Positions 25,800-35,385 of a stretch of DNA of 64,000 nucleotides are shown one piece after another (the first letter of the stretch is position 1; the number at the start of each line of letters is the position of its first letter). The position numbers were made by a program, and so were the translations under genes. Under the pieces are notes generated by a model. That model searched no databases, was not told the DNA's origin, and saw only the letters and a program-made list of their open reading frames with translations. Origin of the DNA: Rhodocaloribacter sp964552015 (GTDB lineage: Bacteria; Bacteroidota; Rhodothermia; Rhodothermales; ISCAR-4553); NCBI GenBank assembly GCA_964552015.1, contig CAZKFR010000013.1, forward strand, positions 3,127-67,126. Direction: 5' to 3'.

Positions 25800-26534
25800 T
25801 CAATCTACCTCCTGTTGGCGGGTGTCGAGGGCCTCTTCGAGGGCCGGGAGGGTCCATGCCGCCTCCACGGTATACGGCCCTATCGCCGTGCGCCGTAGCG
25901 CCACCAGGTGGGCCCCGCACCCCAGGGCCTGCCCGACGTCGTGGGCCAGGGTGCGAATGTAGGTCCCCTTGGAACAGACCACACGAAAGGATACGTCCGG
26001 CCCTTCCCACCCCGTCAGCTCGAAGGCATGAATCTGCACGGTCCGTGCGGGCCGCTCGACGTCCTCCCCGCGCCGTGCCTTCCGATACAGGCGTTCGCCG
26101 CCCACCTTGACGGCCGAGTACATGGGCGGTAGCTGGACCACCTCCCCGACGAAGCGTTGCCGCACCGCCTCCAGATCGGCTTCCCGCAGGTGCTGCCACG
26201 GACGGCGCCCGGTCACCTCCGTCTCGGCATCATAGGACGGGGTCACCTCCCCGAGGCGCAGCACACCCTCGTAGGTCTTCGGCAGCCCCATGAAGGTCTC
26301 CATCCGCTTCGTCGCCCGCCCGACGAGGCAGATCAGCAGGCCGGTGGCCATCGGGTCGAGCGTCCCTGCATGCCCGATCTTCCGCACCCGCAGCAGCCTC
26401 CGGAGCTTCCGGATGACGTCGAACGAGGTCCAGCCCCGGGGCTTGTCCACCGGCAGGACAGCCCGTTCGAACGACGCGGGCAAGCGGGGCGGGGCATACA
26501 CGTCCGGGTCCTGGTGCACGTGTCGTTCGGTCAT
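25800..26534 (-). CDS. truB: tRNA pseudouridine(55) synthase
   Basis: This 244-residue enzyme isomerises U55 in the T-loop of tRNA. The N-terminal VDKPRGWTSFDVIRKLRRLL and RKIGHAGTLDPMATGLLICL are the TruB signature, with Asp60 the catalytic residue. Further motifs are TYEGVLRLGEVTPSYDAETE, QLPPMYSAVKVGGERLYRKA and SKGTYIRTLAHDVGQALGCG. The C-terminal PUA domain is short or absent, as in several Bacteroidota. The start overlaps the rbfA stop by 4 bases. Confidence 0.95.
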   Translation of the reverse strand: MTERHVHQDPDVYAPPRLPASFERAVLPVDKPRGWTSFDVIRKLRRLLRVRKIGHAGTLDPMATGLLICLVGRATKRMETFMGLPKTYEGVLRLGEVTPSYDAETEVTGRRPWQHLREADLEAVRQRFVGEVVQLPPMYSAVKVGGERLYRKARRGEDVERPARTVQIHAFELTGWEGPDVSFRVVCSKGTYIRTLAHDVGQALGCGAHLVALRRTAIGPYTVEAAWTLPALEEALDTRQQEVD

Positions 26535-26911
26535 TCGTCGGACTCCGGGGACCGGCGTTCGCGCTCGGCGCGGATCCGCGCAAAGAGGTCCTCGATGCGC
26601 TGGGCCTGCTCCAGGGTATCGTCCAGAAAGAAGCGTAGTTCGGGGATCTGTCGCACCTGATGACGAATCCGCGAAGCCAGAGCCGCGCGGATCTGCGGCG
26701 TCATCCCCTGGAGATGACGGAAGGCGGCCTGCTTCATCGCATCTGTCTCACCCAGGATACTCACATAGACGTAGGCAATCGATAGATCGCGCGTGACACG
26801 TGCCCCAGTCACGGTCATCATCTGCTGGAGCTGATCAGCGAATTCAGTGTTGAGCAGATCCGCGATTTCGCGCTGGATCAGCCGGGCCACCCGTTCCGTG
26901 CGAATGCTCAT
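26531..26911 (-). CDS. rbfA: 30S ribosome-binding factor A
   Basis: This 126-residue KH-like cold-shock ribosome assembly factor matures the 16S 5' end region. Family features are MSIRTERVARLIQREIADLL, the strand LSIAYVYVSILGETDAMKQA, and RIRHQVRQIPELRFFLDDTL. The ATG at 26911 gives the standard N-terminus; an ATG at 26923 (adding four residues) is close to a purine-rich AAGGAAG and is possible. It lies 35 bp after infB in the usual infB-rbfA-truB order. Confidence 0.94.
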   Translation of the reverse strand: MSIRTERVARLIQREIADLLNTEFADQLQQMMTVTGARVTRDLSIAYVYVSILGETDAMKQAAFRHLQGMTPQIRAALASRIRHQVRQIPELRFFLDDTLEQAQRIEDLFARIRAERERRSPESDE

Positions 26912-26946
26912 GGCTGCCCCCATCTTCCTTCCGAACCAGATGAAGG

Positions 26947-29459
26947 TTACGCTTCTTCGAGCGTACGCTTCGTCTCCACGATTTCGAAGGCCTCGATCTG
27001 GTCGCCGACCTTGATGTCATTGTAGTTCTCGATCCCCATGCCGCACTCGTACCCGCTCGCCACCTCGCGCACGTCGTCTTTGAAACGCTTGAGCGAGCTC
27101 AGGTTGCCTTCGTAGATCACGACGCCGTCGCGGATCAGGCGGATACGGTCGCTGCGGCGGATCTTGCCCTCGGTCACATAGCACCCGGCCACCGTACCGA
27201 CCTTGGGCACCTTGAACGTCTCACGCACCTCGGCCACGCCGGTGATCTTCTCCGACTTGACGGGCGAGAGCATCCCTTCGAGCGCATCGCGCACTTCCTC
27301 GATGGCGTCATAGATGATCGAGTAGATGCGGATATCGATCTCTTCGCGCTCGGCGAGGGCGCGGGCGTTGGCCATCGGCCGTACCTGGAAGCCGATGATG
27401 ACGGCATCCGAGGCCGAGGCCAGCATCACGTCGCTCTCGGTGATGGCGCCGACGCCCTTGTGGATGATGTTCACCTTGACCTCGTCGGTCGAGAGCTTCA
27501 GGAGTGCGTCGGAGAGCGCCTCGACGGAGCCGCCCACGTCCGCCTTGACGATGATGTTGAGCTCCTTGAAGTCGCCCAGGGCCAGGCGGCGGCCGATCTC
27601 ATCGAGGGTGATGTGCTTACGCTGCCGCAGCGTCTGCTCGCGGTAGATCTGCTGGCGCTTGGCCGCAATGGCCCGGGCCTCGCGTTCGTCGTCGAGGACG
27701 ACGAACTGGTCGCCGACCTCCGGGGCGCCGTCGAGCCCGAGGACGAGCGCCGGCCGTGCCGGCCCGACGGCCTCGATACGCCGGTCGCGCTCGTCGAACA
27801 TGGCCCGGACGCGCCCGCTGTGAATACCCACCACGAAGGCATCGCCCACCTTCAGGGTGCCGTTCTGCACGAGCACCGTCGCCACGTTGCCACGGCCCTT
27901 TTCCAGCCGGGCTTCGATGACGGTGCCATAGGCGTTCCGGTTCGGGTTGGCCTTCAGGTCGAGCAGTTCGGCTTCGAGCAGCACCTTCTCCATCAGGTCG
28001 TCGATGCCCTCGCCGGTCTTGGCCGAGACGAGCGAGCACTGCACCTTGCCGCCGTACTGCTCCACGAGGACGCCATGATCGGCCAGCTGCTGCATGACGC
28101 GCTGCGGGTTGGCGCCCGGCTTGTCGATCTTGTTGATGGCCACGACGATGGGCACGCCGGCGGCCCGAGCGTGGTTGATGGCTTCGATGGTCTGCGGCAT
28201 GACGGCATCGTCCGCCGCGACGACCAGGATGACGACGTCGGTCACCTGCGCGCCACGGGCCCGCATGGCGGTAAAGGCCTCGTGCCCCGGCGTATCGAGG
28301 AACGTGATGTGCCGGCCGTTCTCCAACTCGACGTGGTAGGCCCCGATGTGCTGGGTGATACCCCCCGCCTCGCCGGCTACCACGTTGGTGTTGCGGATGT
28401 AGTCGAGCAGCGAGGTTTTCCCGTGGTCCACGTGCCCCATGACCGTAACGACGGGTGCGCGGGGCTCGAGGTCTTCGGGATCGTCCTCTTCGATCAGGAT
28501 GTCGGCAGCGCTCAACTCGGTGATGAACTCGACATCATAGCCGAACTCCTCGGCCACCAGGGTGATGGTATCGGCGTCCAGGCGCTGGTTGATCGAAACG
28601 ATCATGCCCATCCCGAAGAGGGCGCTGATGACCTCGTTGACCGGTACGTTCATCAGGTTGGCCAGCTCGCCCGTCGAGATGAACTCGGTGACGCGCAGCA
28701 CCTTTTCCTGGGCCTCCTGCACCTCCTGCTCGCGGGCCCGCTCGGCGGCACGCTCCTCTCGACGCATACGCCGGCGACGCTGCCGCACCCGGCTGGCCCC
28801 CTGCTCCAGCTCACGGAGCGTCTCCTGCAACGTCTGCTCGACGTCTTCCTCATTGACGACCGGACCGCGCCGTTTCCGTTTCCGCTTCTTGCCGGCCTCT
28901 TTCGACTCAGCCTCGGTACGTACGGGCTTCTCAGCCTCCTCGTCTGCACCCTTGGCCCCCTTGCGCTTGCGTTTCCGTTTGCGCCGTCCGGGCTCTGCAT
29001 CTTNNNNNNNNNNNNNNNNNNNNNNNNNNNNNNNNNNNNNNNNNNNNNNNNNNNNNNNNNNNNNNNNNNNNNNNNNNNNNNNNNNNNNNNNNNNNNNNNN
29101 NNNTCGACGTCGGCCACCGGCTCGGGTTCGACCTCCACGACCGGCTCGGCCTCCACGACCGGCTCGGGCGCCTTCTCCGGCGCCGGCTCGGCGCTGGCCT
29201 CCTGCTCTTTCTCGATCTCGGCCTGACGACGCGCGCGCTTCTCCCGTACACGGGCCGCCTGCTCCTGGTCTTCTGCAAACTCCTCGAGCAGTTCCAGGTA
29301 GGCCTCCTCGTCCGTAATGGCCGCATTGGGCCCGCTACCGGTCAGCGCCTCGGCAAAACCGGCCTTTTTCAGATGATCCACCAGGTTGTCGATGGAAACG
29401 TTGAGCTCCTTCGCAACCTTGAAGAGTCTTAATTTTTTGAATTTTGTCTGCGTCGCCAT
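26947..29459 (-). CDS. infB: Translation initiation factor IF-2 (interrupted by an assembly gap)
   Basis: The N-terminal 118 codons run from the ATG at 29459 (MATQTKFKKLRLFKVAKELN) into the N run; 684 codons are readable after it, so the protein exceeds 800 residues. The N-terminal IF2_N helix is followed by an acidic and then basic low-complexity linker (EPVVEAEPVVEVEPEPV; RKRKRKRK). After the gap come the second IF2_N-like region, the G domain (VVTVMGHVDHGKTSLLDYI, FLDTPGHEAFTAMRARGAQV, NKID), and domains II-IV ending GDQIEAFEIVETKRTLEEA. IF-2 places fMet-tRNA on the 30S subunit. The flanking frames do not join over exactly 100 bases, so the gap size is a placeholder. Confidence 0.95.
29004..29103. 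other. Assembly gap (100 N)
   Basis: One hundred N bases lie inside the infB linker. The flanks code Glu/Pro/Val repeats on one side and Lys/Arg repeats on the other, so the gap probably covers a repetitive stretch that failed to assemble. Reading frames on the two sides differ modulo 3 if the gap is taken as 100 bases, so its true length is unknown. Confidence 0.95.
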
Positions 29460-29517
29460 TCAGAAACGATAATGTTGTAAGATACCGACAGGAATCGGCC
29501 GGGGGTCGGGTGAGCCC

Positions 29518-30786
29518 TCATCCCTCGAACTCCTCCTCTTCGTCGGCGAATTCCGCCTTAATGACGGAAAGCACATGCTGCGCCACGTCGGCTTCTAACC
29601 CGGCACGGCGCATCAGTTCCTCGGCCGAAAGCTCGAGCACCTGCTTGGCACTGTCGCACCCGATGTTACGAAGCTTCTGGAGCGTATCCGGGTCGATCTC
29701 GTCGGCAAATTCGCCGATCTCGACGTCCTCCTCGTCCTCGAGAATTTCGCGGTAGATGTCGATTTCATACCCGGTCAGCGCCGAGGCCAACCGGATGTTG
29801 ACGCCACCCTTGCCGATGGCCTGGCTCACCTCGTCTGCCCGAACGACTACCTTGGCCCGCGGGGGGGTGAGGTCGTCGTTGATCGTCACACTCAGCGGCT
29901 TGGCCGGCGAAAGGGCCCGCTTGATCAACTCATGCGGATCGTCGGACCACTGCAGCACGTCGATGTTTTCGTTGGCCAGCTCACGCACGACCGCATGGAT
30001 GCGTGCCCCTTTCATGCCGACACAGGCCCCGACCGGGTCGATGCGCTCGTCATGGCTGATCACGGCCACCTTGGCCCGGTCGCCCGGCTCGCGCACGATC
30101 TTCTTGATCTCGACGATCCCTTCATCGATCTCGGGGACCTCGAGCTCGAAGAGCCGCTCCATGAACATCGGGTCGGCCCGGCTGATGATGACCTGCACGT
30201 TATTGCTGTTCTCGTCCCGCCGCACCTCTTTGACCACGGCACGGATCATATCGCCCTTGCGGTAGCGATCCTTGTAGATCTGCTCCTCCCGTGGCAGCAC
30301 GAGTTCCACTTTGTTGTGGATCACGAGCACCTCGCGCCGGCGCGTCTGATACACCTCACCGACGACGATCTCGCCAATGAGCTCCGAGTACCAGCGGTAA
30401 ATGTTCTCTTTCTCGATGTCCCGGATCCGCTGGCTGAACGTCTGCCGGGCCGTCATCACAGCACGACGGCCGAAATCCTTGATGTTCTGCTCCTCGGCCA
30501 CCTCATCACCGACTTCGAAATCCTCGTCGATCTTGCGGGCTTCCGAGAGTTCGATCTGGGTCACGGGGTCTTCCACGTCCCAGTCCGGCACGACCTCCCG
30601 GATGTGCAGGATCTGGATGTCCCCGTGATCCGGGTTGAGAATGATCTCGAAGGACTCGTCCGAACCGTAGCGTTTCTTGATCATGGCCCGGAACACGTCC
30701 TCCACGATCAACTGCAACAGGTCCCGCTCGATGCCCTTCTCGCGGGCAATTTCCGCGAACGAGGAAACAAGATCCTTACTCTGCAT
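29518..30786 (-). CDS. nusA: Transcription termination/antitermination factor NusA
   Basis: This 422-residue protein has the NusA layout: N-terminal RNA polymerase-binding domain (MQSKDLVSSFAEIAREKGIE), S1 domain (EVYQTRRREVLVIHNKVELV), KH1 (PVGACVGMKGARIHAVVREL) and KH2 (VSQAIGKGGVNIRLASALTG). A C-terminal helix-hairpin-helix region follows (LQKLRNIGCDSAKQVLELSA) and an acidic end. The SRADPMFMERLFELEVPEID motif is diagnostic. It modulates pausing and termination, and works with Rho (32983-34095). It lies 58 bp before infB and 75 bp after rimP. Confidence 0.96.
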   Translation of the reverse strand: MQSKDLVSSFAEIAREKGIERDLLQLIVEDVFRAMIKKRYGSDESFEIILNPDHGDIQILHIREVVPDWDVEDPVTQIELSEARKIDEDFEVGDEVAEEQNIKDFGRRAVMTARQTFSQRIRDIEKENIYRWYSELIGEIVVGEVYQTRRREVLVIHNKVELVLPREEQIYKDRYRKGDMIRAVVKEVRRDENSNNVQVIISRADPMFMERLFELEVPEIDEGIVEIKKIVREPGDRAKVAVISHDERIDPVGACVGMKGARIHAVVRELANENIDVLQWSDDPHELIKRALSPAKPLSVTINDDLTPPRAKVVVRADEVSQAIGKGGVNIRLASALTGYEIDIYREILEDEEDVEIGEFADEIDPDTLQKLRNIGCDSAKQVLELSAEELMRRAGLEADVAQHVLSVIKAEFADEEEEFEG

Positions 30787-30861
30787 AGTGCTCTGCTTTT
30801 GCTGTTCGCCAGACCGTCACGGCGGCGAAGTGGGTCCTCCCGGGTTCCGGAATGTACGTCT

Positions 30862-31338
30862 TTACCAGGGCAATTGTACCTTGGCTTCTTCAATATCGGC
30901 AAATGAAATTCGCTCGGCGCGTCCACCCACGGTAAGCTCGATGCCGTCTTCGTCCACGGCGGTGAGTTCACCTTGGAGGGTGCGAGGCACGTCCCCGGCC
31001 CTGTACCGGACGCGCAGCACGCGCCCAACGTTTTTGCGATACTGCCGCGGAAGCCGAAGCGGCCGGTCCACGCCCGGTGAGGACACGTTCAGGTGGTACT
31101 TCCCGTCGACGACGTCCTCGACATCGAGCAGGAAACCGATCTCGCGGTTGAGCCGGGCCAGTTCATCGACATGAAGCGGGGCATCGCTGTCGAGGAACAC
31201 CTCGACGACGCGCGACCCTTTCCGGCCCCGTACCTGCACGTCGATCACGTAGTGCGACGTCCCGGCGATCACCTCTTCGACGATCGCCCGAACCCGCTCT
31301 TCGGGGGTGACGGCCTGATTCGATACCGTTTCGCTCAT
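30862..31338 (-). CDS. rimP: Ribosome maturation factor RimP
   Basis: This 158-residue protein has the RimP pattern: VRAIVEEVIAGTSHYVIDVQ, VVEVFLDSDAPLHVDELARL, NREIGFLLDVEDVVDGKYHL and the signature LNVSSPGVDRPLRLPRQYRK. The C-terminal SH3-like domain has GELTAVDEDGIELTVGGRAE. RimP helps 30S assembly. It is the first gene of the rimP-nusA-infB-rbfA-truB-ribF operon; a candidate promoter lies 125 bases upstream. Confidence 0.95.
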   Translation of the reverse strand: MSETVSNQAVTPEERVRAIVEEVIAGTSHYVIDVQVRGRKGSRVVEVFLDSDAPLHVDELARLNREIGFLLDVEDVVDGKYHLNVSSPGVDRPLRLPRQYRKNVGRVLRVRYRAGDVPRTLQGELTAVDEDGIELTVGGRAERISFADIEEAKVQLPW

Positions 31339-31462
31339 GCAACCAGCCGGTTGACCGGCGGCCTATTTCGCAAAAAACGCCCGGTCCGCAGGGGACGGGC
31401 GCCACGAGATTCACGCCAATGAAAAAAGGGCGGTGCAAACCGGCCCCTCTTCCTCGCAGCGC

Positions 31463-31495
31463 TCAATATACACCCAACGGAGGCTGCTTCGCAAA
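31463..31495 (-). promoter_or_regulatory. Candidate promoter of the rimP-nusA-infB operon
   Basis: On the minus strand TTTG (31492-31495) and TATATTGA (31463-31470) are 21 bases apart, close to the Bacteroidota TTTG/TAnnTTTG pattern. It lies about 125 bases upstream of the rimP start and is the only such pair noted in the spacer. Confidence 0.4.
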
Positions 31496-31639
31496 CCTGC
31501 TTGCTCGAGTGCCTGTAAACGCCACCTACGCCATCAAGTTTCCACGACTTAAACGTCCGATTCCGGCCGACCAGCACGGTTCCAGCCGCCCACACGGTCC
31601 CGCCCTCCGAGCCCACCTCCGTTTTTTTCGCAAAAGCTT

Positions 31640-31669
31640 GACCGGTGGGCGGGTCCCCCCGACCCGGTC
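31640..31669 (-). terminator. Possible terminator of the M50 protease gene
   Basis: Inverted repeats GACCGG/CCGGTC (or, alternatively, GGGTC/GACCC with a GGGGG loop) lie 22-51 bases after the M50 stop. On the minus strand they are followed by AAGCTTTTGCG. The T-run is short, so termination is uncertain. Confidence 0.35.
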
Positions 31670-31690
31670 GGCCCGGGATCCGGCGCGGCT

Positions 31691-32899
31691 TCACACGAAG
31701 TACAGGGGGCGCAGGCTGAAGCAGAGGATGAAGATGAGGATGCAGAGATAGCCGAGGAACCGCCGCGTGGGGGTCAGCGGCTCGTGATAGAGCACCGGCG
31801 GGTGCTCGACCCGTACGAGGAACGCCAGGAGGAGCGCAAAGAGCAGCCAGCCGCTGTACCCGAACCGTTGCAACGGCTCGCCCACCCACTGGCTCAGGGC
31901 CACGAGCGTCATCATCGCGAAGAGCACCGGCACGATGATCCGGAGATCCCCTTCAAACACCCGGTTCAGGTACACGTACAGAATCGCCGAGAGGATCAGC
32001 CAGGGCACGACCGCCCCGCCCCAGGCGTGCATCGGTTCCAGCAGCGCGTCGCCGCTGTTCATGAATCCGATGGACCCGGAGACGAGCAGCACCATGAAGA
32101 AGCCATGGGCCAGACGTTTGTGCCAGCGAGGCCCCACCAGCGCGTACAGGATATGCCCGCCGTCGAGTTGCCCGATCGGGAGCAGGTTGAGCGCCGTAAA
32201 GAACAAGCCCAGCCACCCGGCAAAAAGCACCGGATAATGGTAGAGCTCGTACATCGGCGGAACGTTCGGAAAAAACTGAGACAGCAGCCAGAACAGCGGC
32301 GTCTGCCCCACAACCAGGCGCAGGCCCTCGGTTCCAGGGTCGGCGGGCAACATCTCGGGCGGGAAGGTACCGTAACGGCGGATGTACGCCTTGAGCGCCT
32401 GGTGGCCGTCGAGCCCGAAGATGTACTCCGGACCGGGCAGGGTGGCCATTGCCACGAGCAACACCCCCAGAGCCACGACGAAGCCGGCCAGCGGCCCCGC
32501 CGCTCCGATGTCGAACAGTTTACGGAGGCTCGGGATCGGCTCCCGTATCCGGATCACGGCCCCGAACGTGCCGATCCCCACGAACGGGGCCGGAATGAAG
32601 TACGGGAGCGACGTATCGACGCCATGATGCCGGGCCGCGAAGTAATGGCCGAACTCGTGGACCGAAAGGAACAGGAGGAGCGAAACGGCAAAACGCAGGC
32701 CGTCAAGCCAGAAGGCGTACAGGCCCATCTCCTCGTAGACGAGCACCCGCCCGGCCCACGTGGCCCCTGCCTGTACCGTGGCGGCAAGCGTCAGCAGGAA
32801 AAGCACGACGTGCAGCCAGTATCGGTCCCGATGGCGTGGCCGGGACGGGGCGGGTTGTCCCTCCGGATACGAAAAAGCCGTCCTCAGGGTCGGTTCCAC
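31691..32899 (-). CDS. Site-2 protease-type M50 membrane metallopeptidase
   Basis: The protein has 402 residues from a GTG at 32899, chosen because GGAGGAG lies 8-10 bases upstream; a GTG at 32935 is further from any Shine-Dalgarno site. It has about eight hydrophobic segments. The zinc site HEFGH is in LLFLSVHEFGHYFAAR (His81, Glu82, His85), and the third ligand is in NLLPIGQLDGGH. Such proteases cut substrates inside the membrane. There is no PDZ domain, unlike RseP, and the central loop between the two motifs is large (FGLDGHQALKAYIRRYGTFP). It is 83 bp downstream of rho on the same strand. Confidence 0.9.
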   Translation of the reverse strand: MEPTLRTAFSYPEGQPAPSRPRHRDRYWLHVVLFLLTLAATVQAGATWAGRVLVYEEMGLYAFWLDGLRFAVSLLLFLSVHEFGHYFAARHHGVDTSLPYFIPAPFVGIGTFGAVIRIREPIPSLRKLFDIGAAGPLAGFVVALGVLLVAMATLPGPEYIFGLDGHQALKAYIRRYGTFPPEMLPADPGTEGLRLVVGQTPLFWLLSQFFPNVPPMYELYHYPVLFAGWLGLFFTALNLLPIGQLDGGHILYALVGPRWHKRLAHGFFMVLLVSGSIGFMNSGDALLEPMHAWGGAVVPWLILSAILYVYLNRVFEGDLRIIVPVLFAMMTLVALSQWVGEPLQRFGYSGWLLFALLLAFLVRVEHPPVLYHEPLTPTRRFLGYLCILIFILCFSLRPLYFV

Positions 32900-32982
32900 G
32901 TACGCTTCTCCTCCATCGGTGCGACGGGCTGACACAGGCCGGCAAAGAACGCCGGCACCCGGATAAGGTTCGCCGCCAACGA

Positions 32983-34095
32983 TCAGAGGGCCGGGATGAG
33001 TTCGTCGAGCAGCTCCTCGTTCGAGGACGTCTTCTGGATGTGCCGCAACAGCGCCTGCATCGCCTCGATGGGATGACGGCTGTTGAGCGCCCGGAAGAGC
33101 CGGTGGTGCTGCTCGACCTTGTCCCCCAGCAGCAGTTCCTCGTTGCGCGTACCACTTTTGCGCAGATTGATCGCCGGGAAGATGCGCTTGTTAGCCATCT
33201 CGCGGTCCAGCACGATCTCCGCATTACCGGTGCCCTTGAACTCTTCGAAGATGACCTCGTCCATCCGGCTACCGGTCTCGATCAGGGCCGTGGCAATGAT
33301 GGTGAGCGAGCCGCCACCCTCGATGTTGCGTGCGGCGCCAAAGATCCGGCGGGGAATCTGCATGGCCCGGGCATCCAGACCGCCCGAGAGGGTACGCCCG
33401 CTGCCTTCCATGTACAGGTTGAACGTGCGTCCCAGGCGCGTGAGGGAGTCGAGCAAAAGCACCACGTCACGACGCATCTCCACCAGGCGCTTCGCATACT
33501 CGAGCGCGAGGGTGGACACGCGCACGTGGTTGTCCTCCTCCCGGTCGTTCGACGACGCAAAGACGGTTGCGGGCGTGGAGCGGCGGAAGTCGGTCACTTC
33601 CTCCGGCCGTTCGTCCACGAGCAGCGCAACGAGTTCGACCTCGGGATGATTCTGCGCGATGGCGGCCGCCATCTGCTTCAGGATGTACGTCTTGCCCGTG
33701 CGGGGCGGCGCCACGATGAGCGCCCGCTGTCCTTTCCCCAGCGGGGCCGCCAGGTCGATCACGCGCATCGTGACGTCCGTCGGCCCGGTGACCAGGTTCA
33801 GCTTTTCGCGGGGATAAATGATCTGCCCGCTTTCGAAATCTTTCGTCCGGGCCCATGTCTCGGGGGGAAGCCCCATCACTTTGTGGACCCGGTGCACCTG
33901 CATGTCCCCCTTGCGTCCGGGACGCAACGTCCCTTCCAACAGGACCCCATCGCGCAGCTTGAATTTCCGTATGAGCGGGGGCGGCATGAAGGCATCGTTC
34001 GGTCCCTTCGGCAGCTCGGGGCGAAATTCGCGGATAAACCCGAATTTCTTGTCCCCGATCATCTCGAGCATGCCGGTAAATGGTTTCTCAGCCAT
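32983..34095 (-). CDS. rho: Transcription termination factor Rho, lacking the N-terminal helical domain
   Basis: This 370-residue hexameric RNA helicase starts directly in the cold-shock-like primary RNA site (KFGFIREFRPELPKGPND; KFKLRDGVLLEGTLRPGRKG). The ATPase core has Walker A at 130-136 (PPRTGKT), VALLVDERPEEVTDF, Walker B-like VVLLLDSLTRLGRTFN, the Q-loop region SGGLDARAMQIPRRIFGAAR, and TALIETGSRMDEVIFEEFKG followed by TGN. E. coli Rho (419 residues) has about 50 more N-terminal residues forming a helix bundle; many Bacteroidota versions are longer still. Helicase residues look intact. The ATG at 34095 has no better in-frame upstream start. Confidence 0.93.
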   Translation of the reverse strand: MAEKPFTGMLEMIGDKKFGFIREFRPELPKGPNDAFMPPPLIRKFKLRDGVLLEGTLRPGRKGDMQVHRVHKVMGLPPETWARTKDFESGQIIYPREKLNLVTGPTDVTMRVIDLAAPLGKGQRALIVAPPRTGKTYILKQMAAAIAQNHPEVELVALLVDERPEEVTDFRRSTPATVFASSNDREEDNHVRVSTLALEYAKRLVEMRRDVVLLLDSLTRLGRTFNLYMEGSGRTLSGGLDARAMQIPRRIFGAARNIEGGGSLTIIATALIETGSRMDEVIFEEFKGTGNAEIVLDREMANKRIFPAINLRKSGTRNEELLLGDKVEQHHRLFRALNSRHPIEAMQALLRHIQKTSSNEELLDELIPAL

Positions 34096-34542
34096 AAAAG
34101 ATGTCGTGAATAGGTTCTCAACGTTTGCTCAGGCCCGGCCTCTGCCGGCTGTCCGGTCCCTCGACGAAGCAGGTTGAAAGTGGGCACCACGTTTCCATCC
34201 CCTCCTCCCCCGCGATGAGGTCGTTCGCGCCCCCCTGGCCCGGCCATGTCGTCTGACTATCCCACGTCTCGCCCGGTACGGACGTATCCCCTACCCGGTC
34301 CTTCGTGACGCAACACGCCGACCGTTACGGAGCCGGCTTCAACACGCGGAGGGGGGAACCGCATCCTCTTCGCCACACGCTCGCCCCACCAGCGGACGTG
34401 CCGAAAAGGGTCAAACAATCGGTAAATGACCCGCAGAGAGGCTTTGACCTTTGCTCACGTGGAACGACGGCCGCCCTGGTTGGTTTCCGAGCCCAACGGT
34501 GCGGCCCCGAGGCCGTTTTCGAGCAACCTGCGTAGCCGATCC
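34096..34542. other. 447-base divergent spacer (rho / hydrolase)
   Basis: This non-coding stretch lies between the divergent rho and alpha/beta hydrolase genes. No conserved gene or RNA was recognised. The plus-strand frame of the hydrolase stays open upstream to 34426 but without homology or signal features. Promoters for both genes must lie here, but no pair matching the Bacteroidota consensus was clear. Confidence 0.4.
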
Positions 34543-35352
34543 ATGACCACCGTGTCTCCGACAGAGACCGTACCCTACGGCCCCGATACGCTCCATCTGG
34601 AAGTCAGCGGTCCCGAAACGGGGCCGCCGGTGCTGCTTTTGCACGGTTGGGGCAGCCGGGCCTCCCTGATGCACCCGCTGGCCGAAGCCCTCGCCGACCG
34701 CTATCGCGTCTACAACCCGGACCTGCCGGGCCACGGGCATTCCCCCCCGCCACCGGAGCCGTGGGGCGTGCCCGAGCACGCCGGCCTCGTGCGCGACCTG
34801 ATCGAACGAAACATCGGCGCTCCCGTCGCCCTCATCGGACACTCGAACGGCGGGCGCATCGGGCTGTACATGGCCAGCGACCCGGCCCTGGCCCCGCTCG
34901 TGCAGCGTCTCGTGCTGATCAGCCCATCGGGCATCACGCCGCGGCGCACGATGGCCTACCATGTACGCCGCACGCTCGCCCGCGCCCTCAAAGCCCCGTT
35001 TGCCTGGCTCCCGCCCCCGCTCTCCGACCATGCGCTGGACTGGCTCCGTCACTCGCTCGTGTGGAAAGCCCTGGGATCGTCCGACTACCGCGCCCTCGAG
35101 GGCGTCATGCGGGGCACGTTCGTCAAAACGGTCAATTGCCACCTCGACGACCGCGTCCACCGCATCACGGTGCCCACGCTGATCTTCTGGGGGGACCGGG
35201 ACGAGGCCGTCTCGCTCGAACAGATGAAGAGGCTCGAAGAACGGATCCCGGACGCCGGTCTCGTCGTGCTCGAAGGCGCCGGTCATTACGGTCATCTGGA
35301 CGACCCGGATACCGTCATCGCCGCCACACGGTATTTCCTCGAACACACCTGA
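34543..35352 (+). CDS. Alpha/beta-fold hydrolase
   Basis: The protein has 269 residues from the ATG at 34543. It has the alpha/beta hydrolase core: VLLLHGWGSRASLMHPLAEA with the oxyanion HGWG, the nucleophile elbow GHSNGG (Ser101), the acid loop in TLIFWGDRDEAV, and the catalytic His in LEGAGHYGHLDDPD. The cap is in the middle (RRTLARALKAPFAWLPPPLS). No signal peptide is visible. It lies 33 bp before the membrane MurF-like ligase on the same strand; this pairing recurs in several bacteria, but the substrate is not known. Confidence 0.88.
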   Translation: MTTVSPTETVPYGPDTLHLEVSGPETGPPVLLLHGWGSRASLMHPLAEALADRYRVYNPDLPGHGHSPPPPEPWGVPEHAGLVRDLIERNIGAPVALIGHSNGGRIGLYMASDPALAPLVQRLVLISPSGITPRRTMAYHVRRTLARALKAPFAWLPPPLSDHALDWLRHSLVWKALGSSDYRALEGVMRGTFVKTVNCHLDDRVHRITVPTLIFWGDRDEAVSLEQMKRLEERIPDAGLVVLEGAGHYGHLDDPDTVIAATRYFLEHT

Positions 35353-35385
35353 TCCACCGCCCGAAGCGCTCGTATCGCTCGTTCG

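Larger units (their letters stand above)
31339..31690. other. 352-base spacer between the M50 protease and rimP
   Basis: No coding region or RNA gene was recognised. On the minus strand it holds the candidate rimP promoter (31463-31495) and, next to the M50 stop, a GC-rich hairpin (31640-31669). It is less GC-rich than its neighbours, with several A or T runs. Confidence 0.5.

Noticed and set aside
27460..29226. A plus-strand open frame opposite infB that runs through the N gap.
   Set aside because: It is antisense to IF-2 and includes unknown bases.
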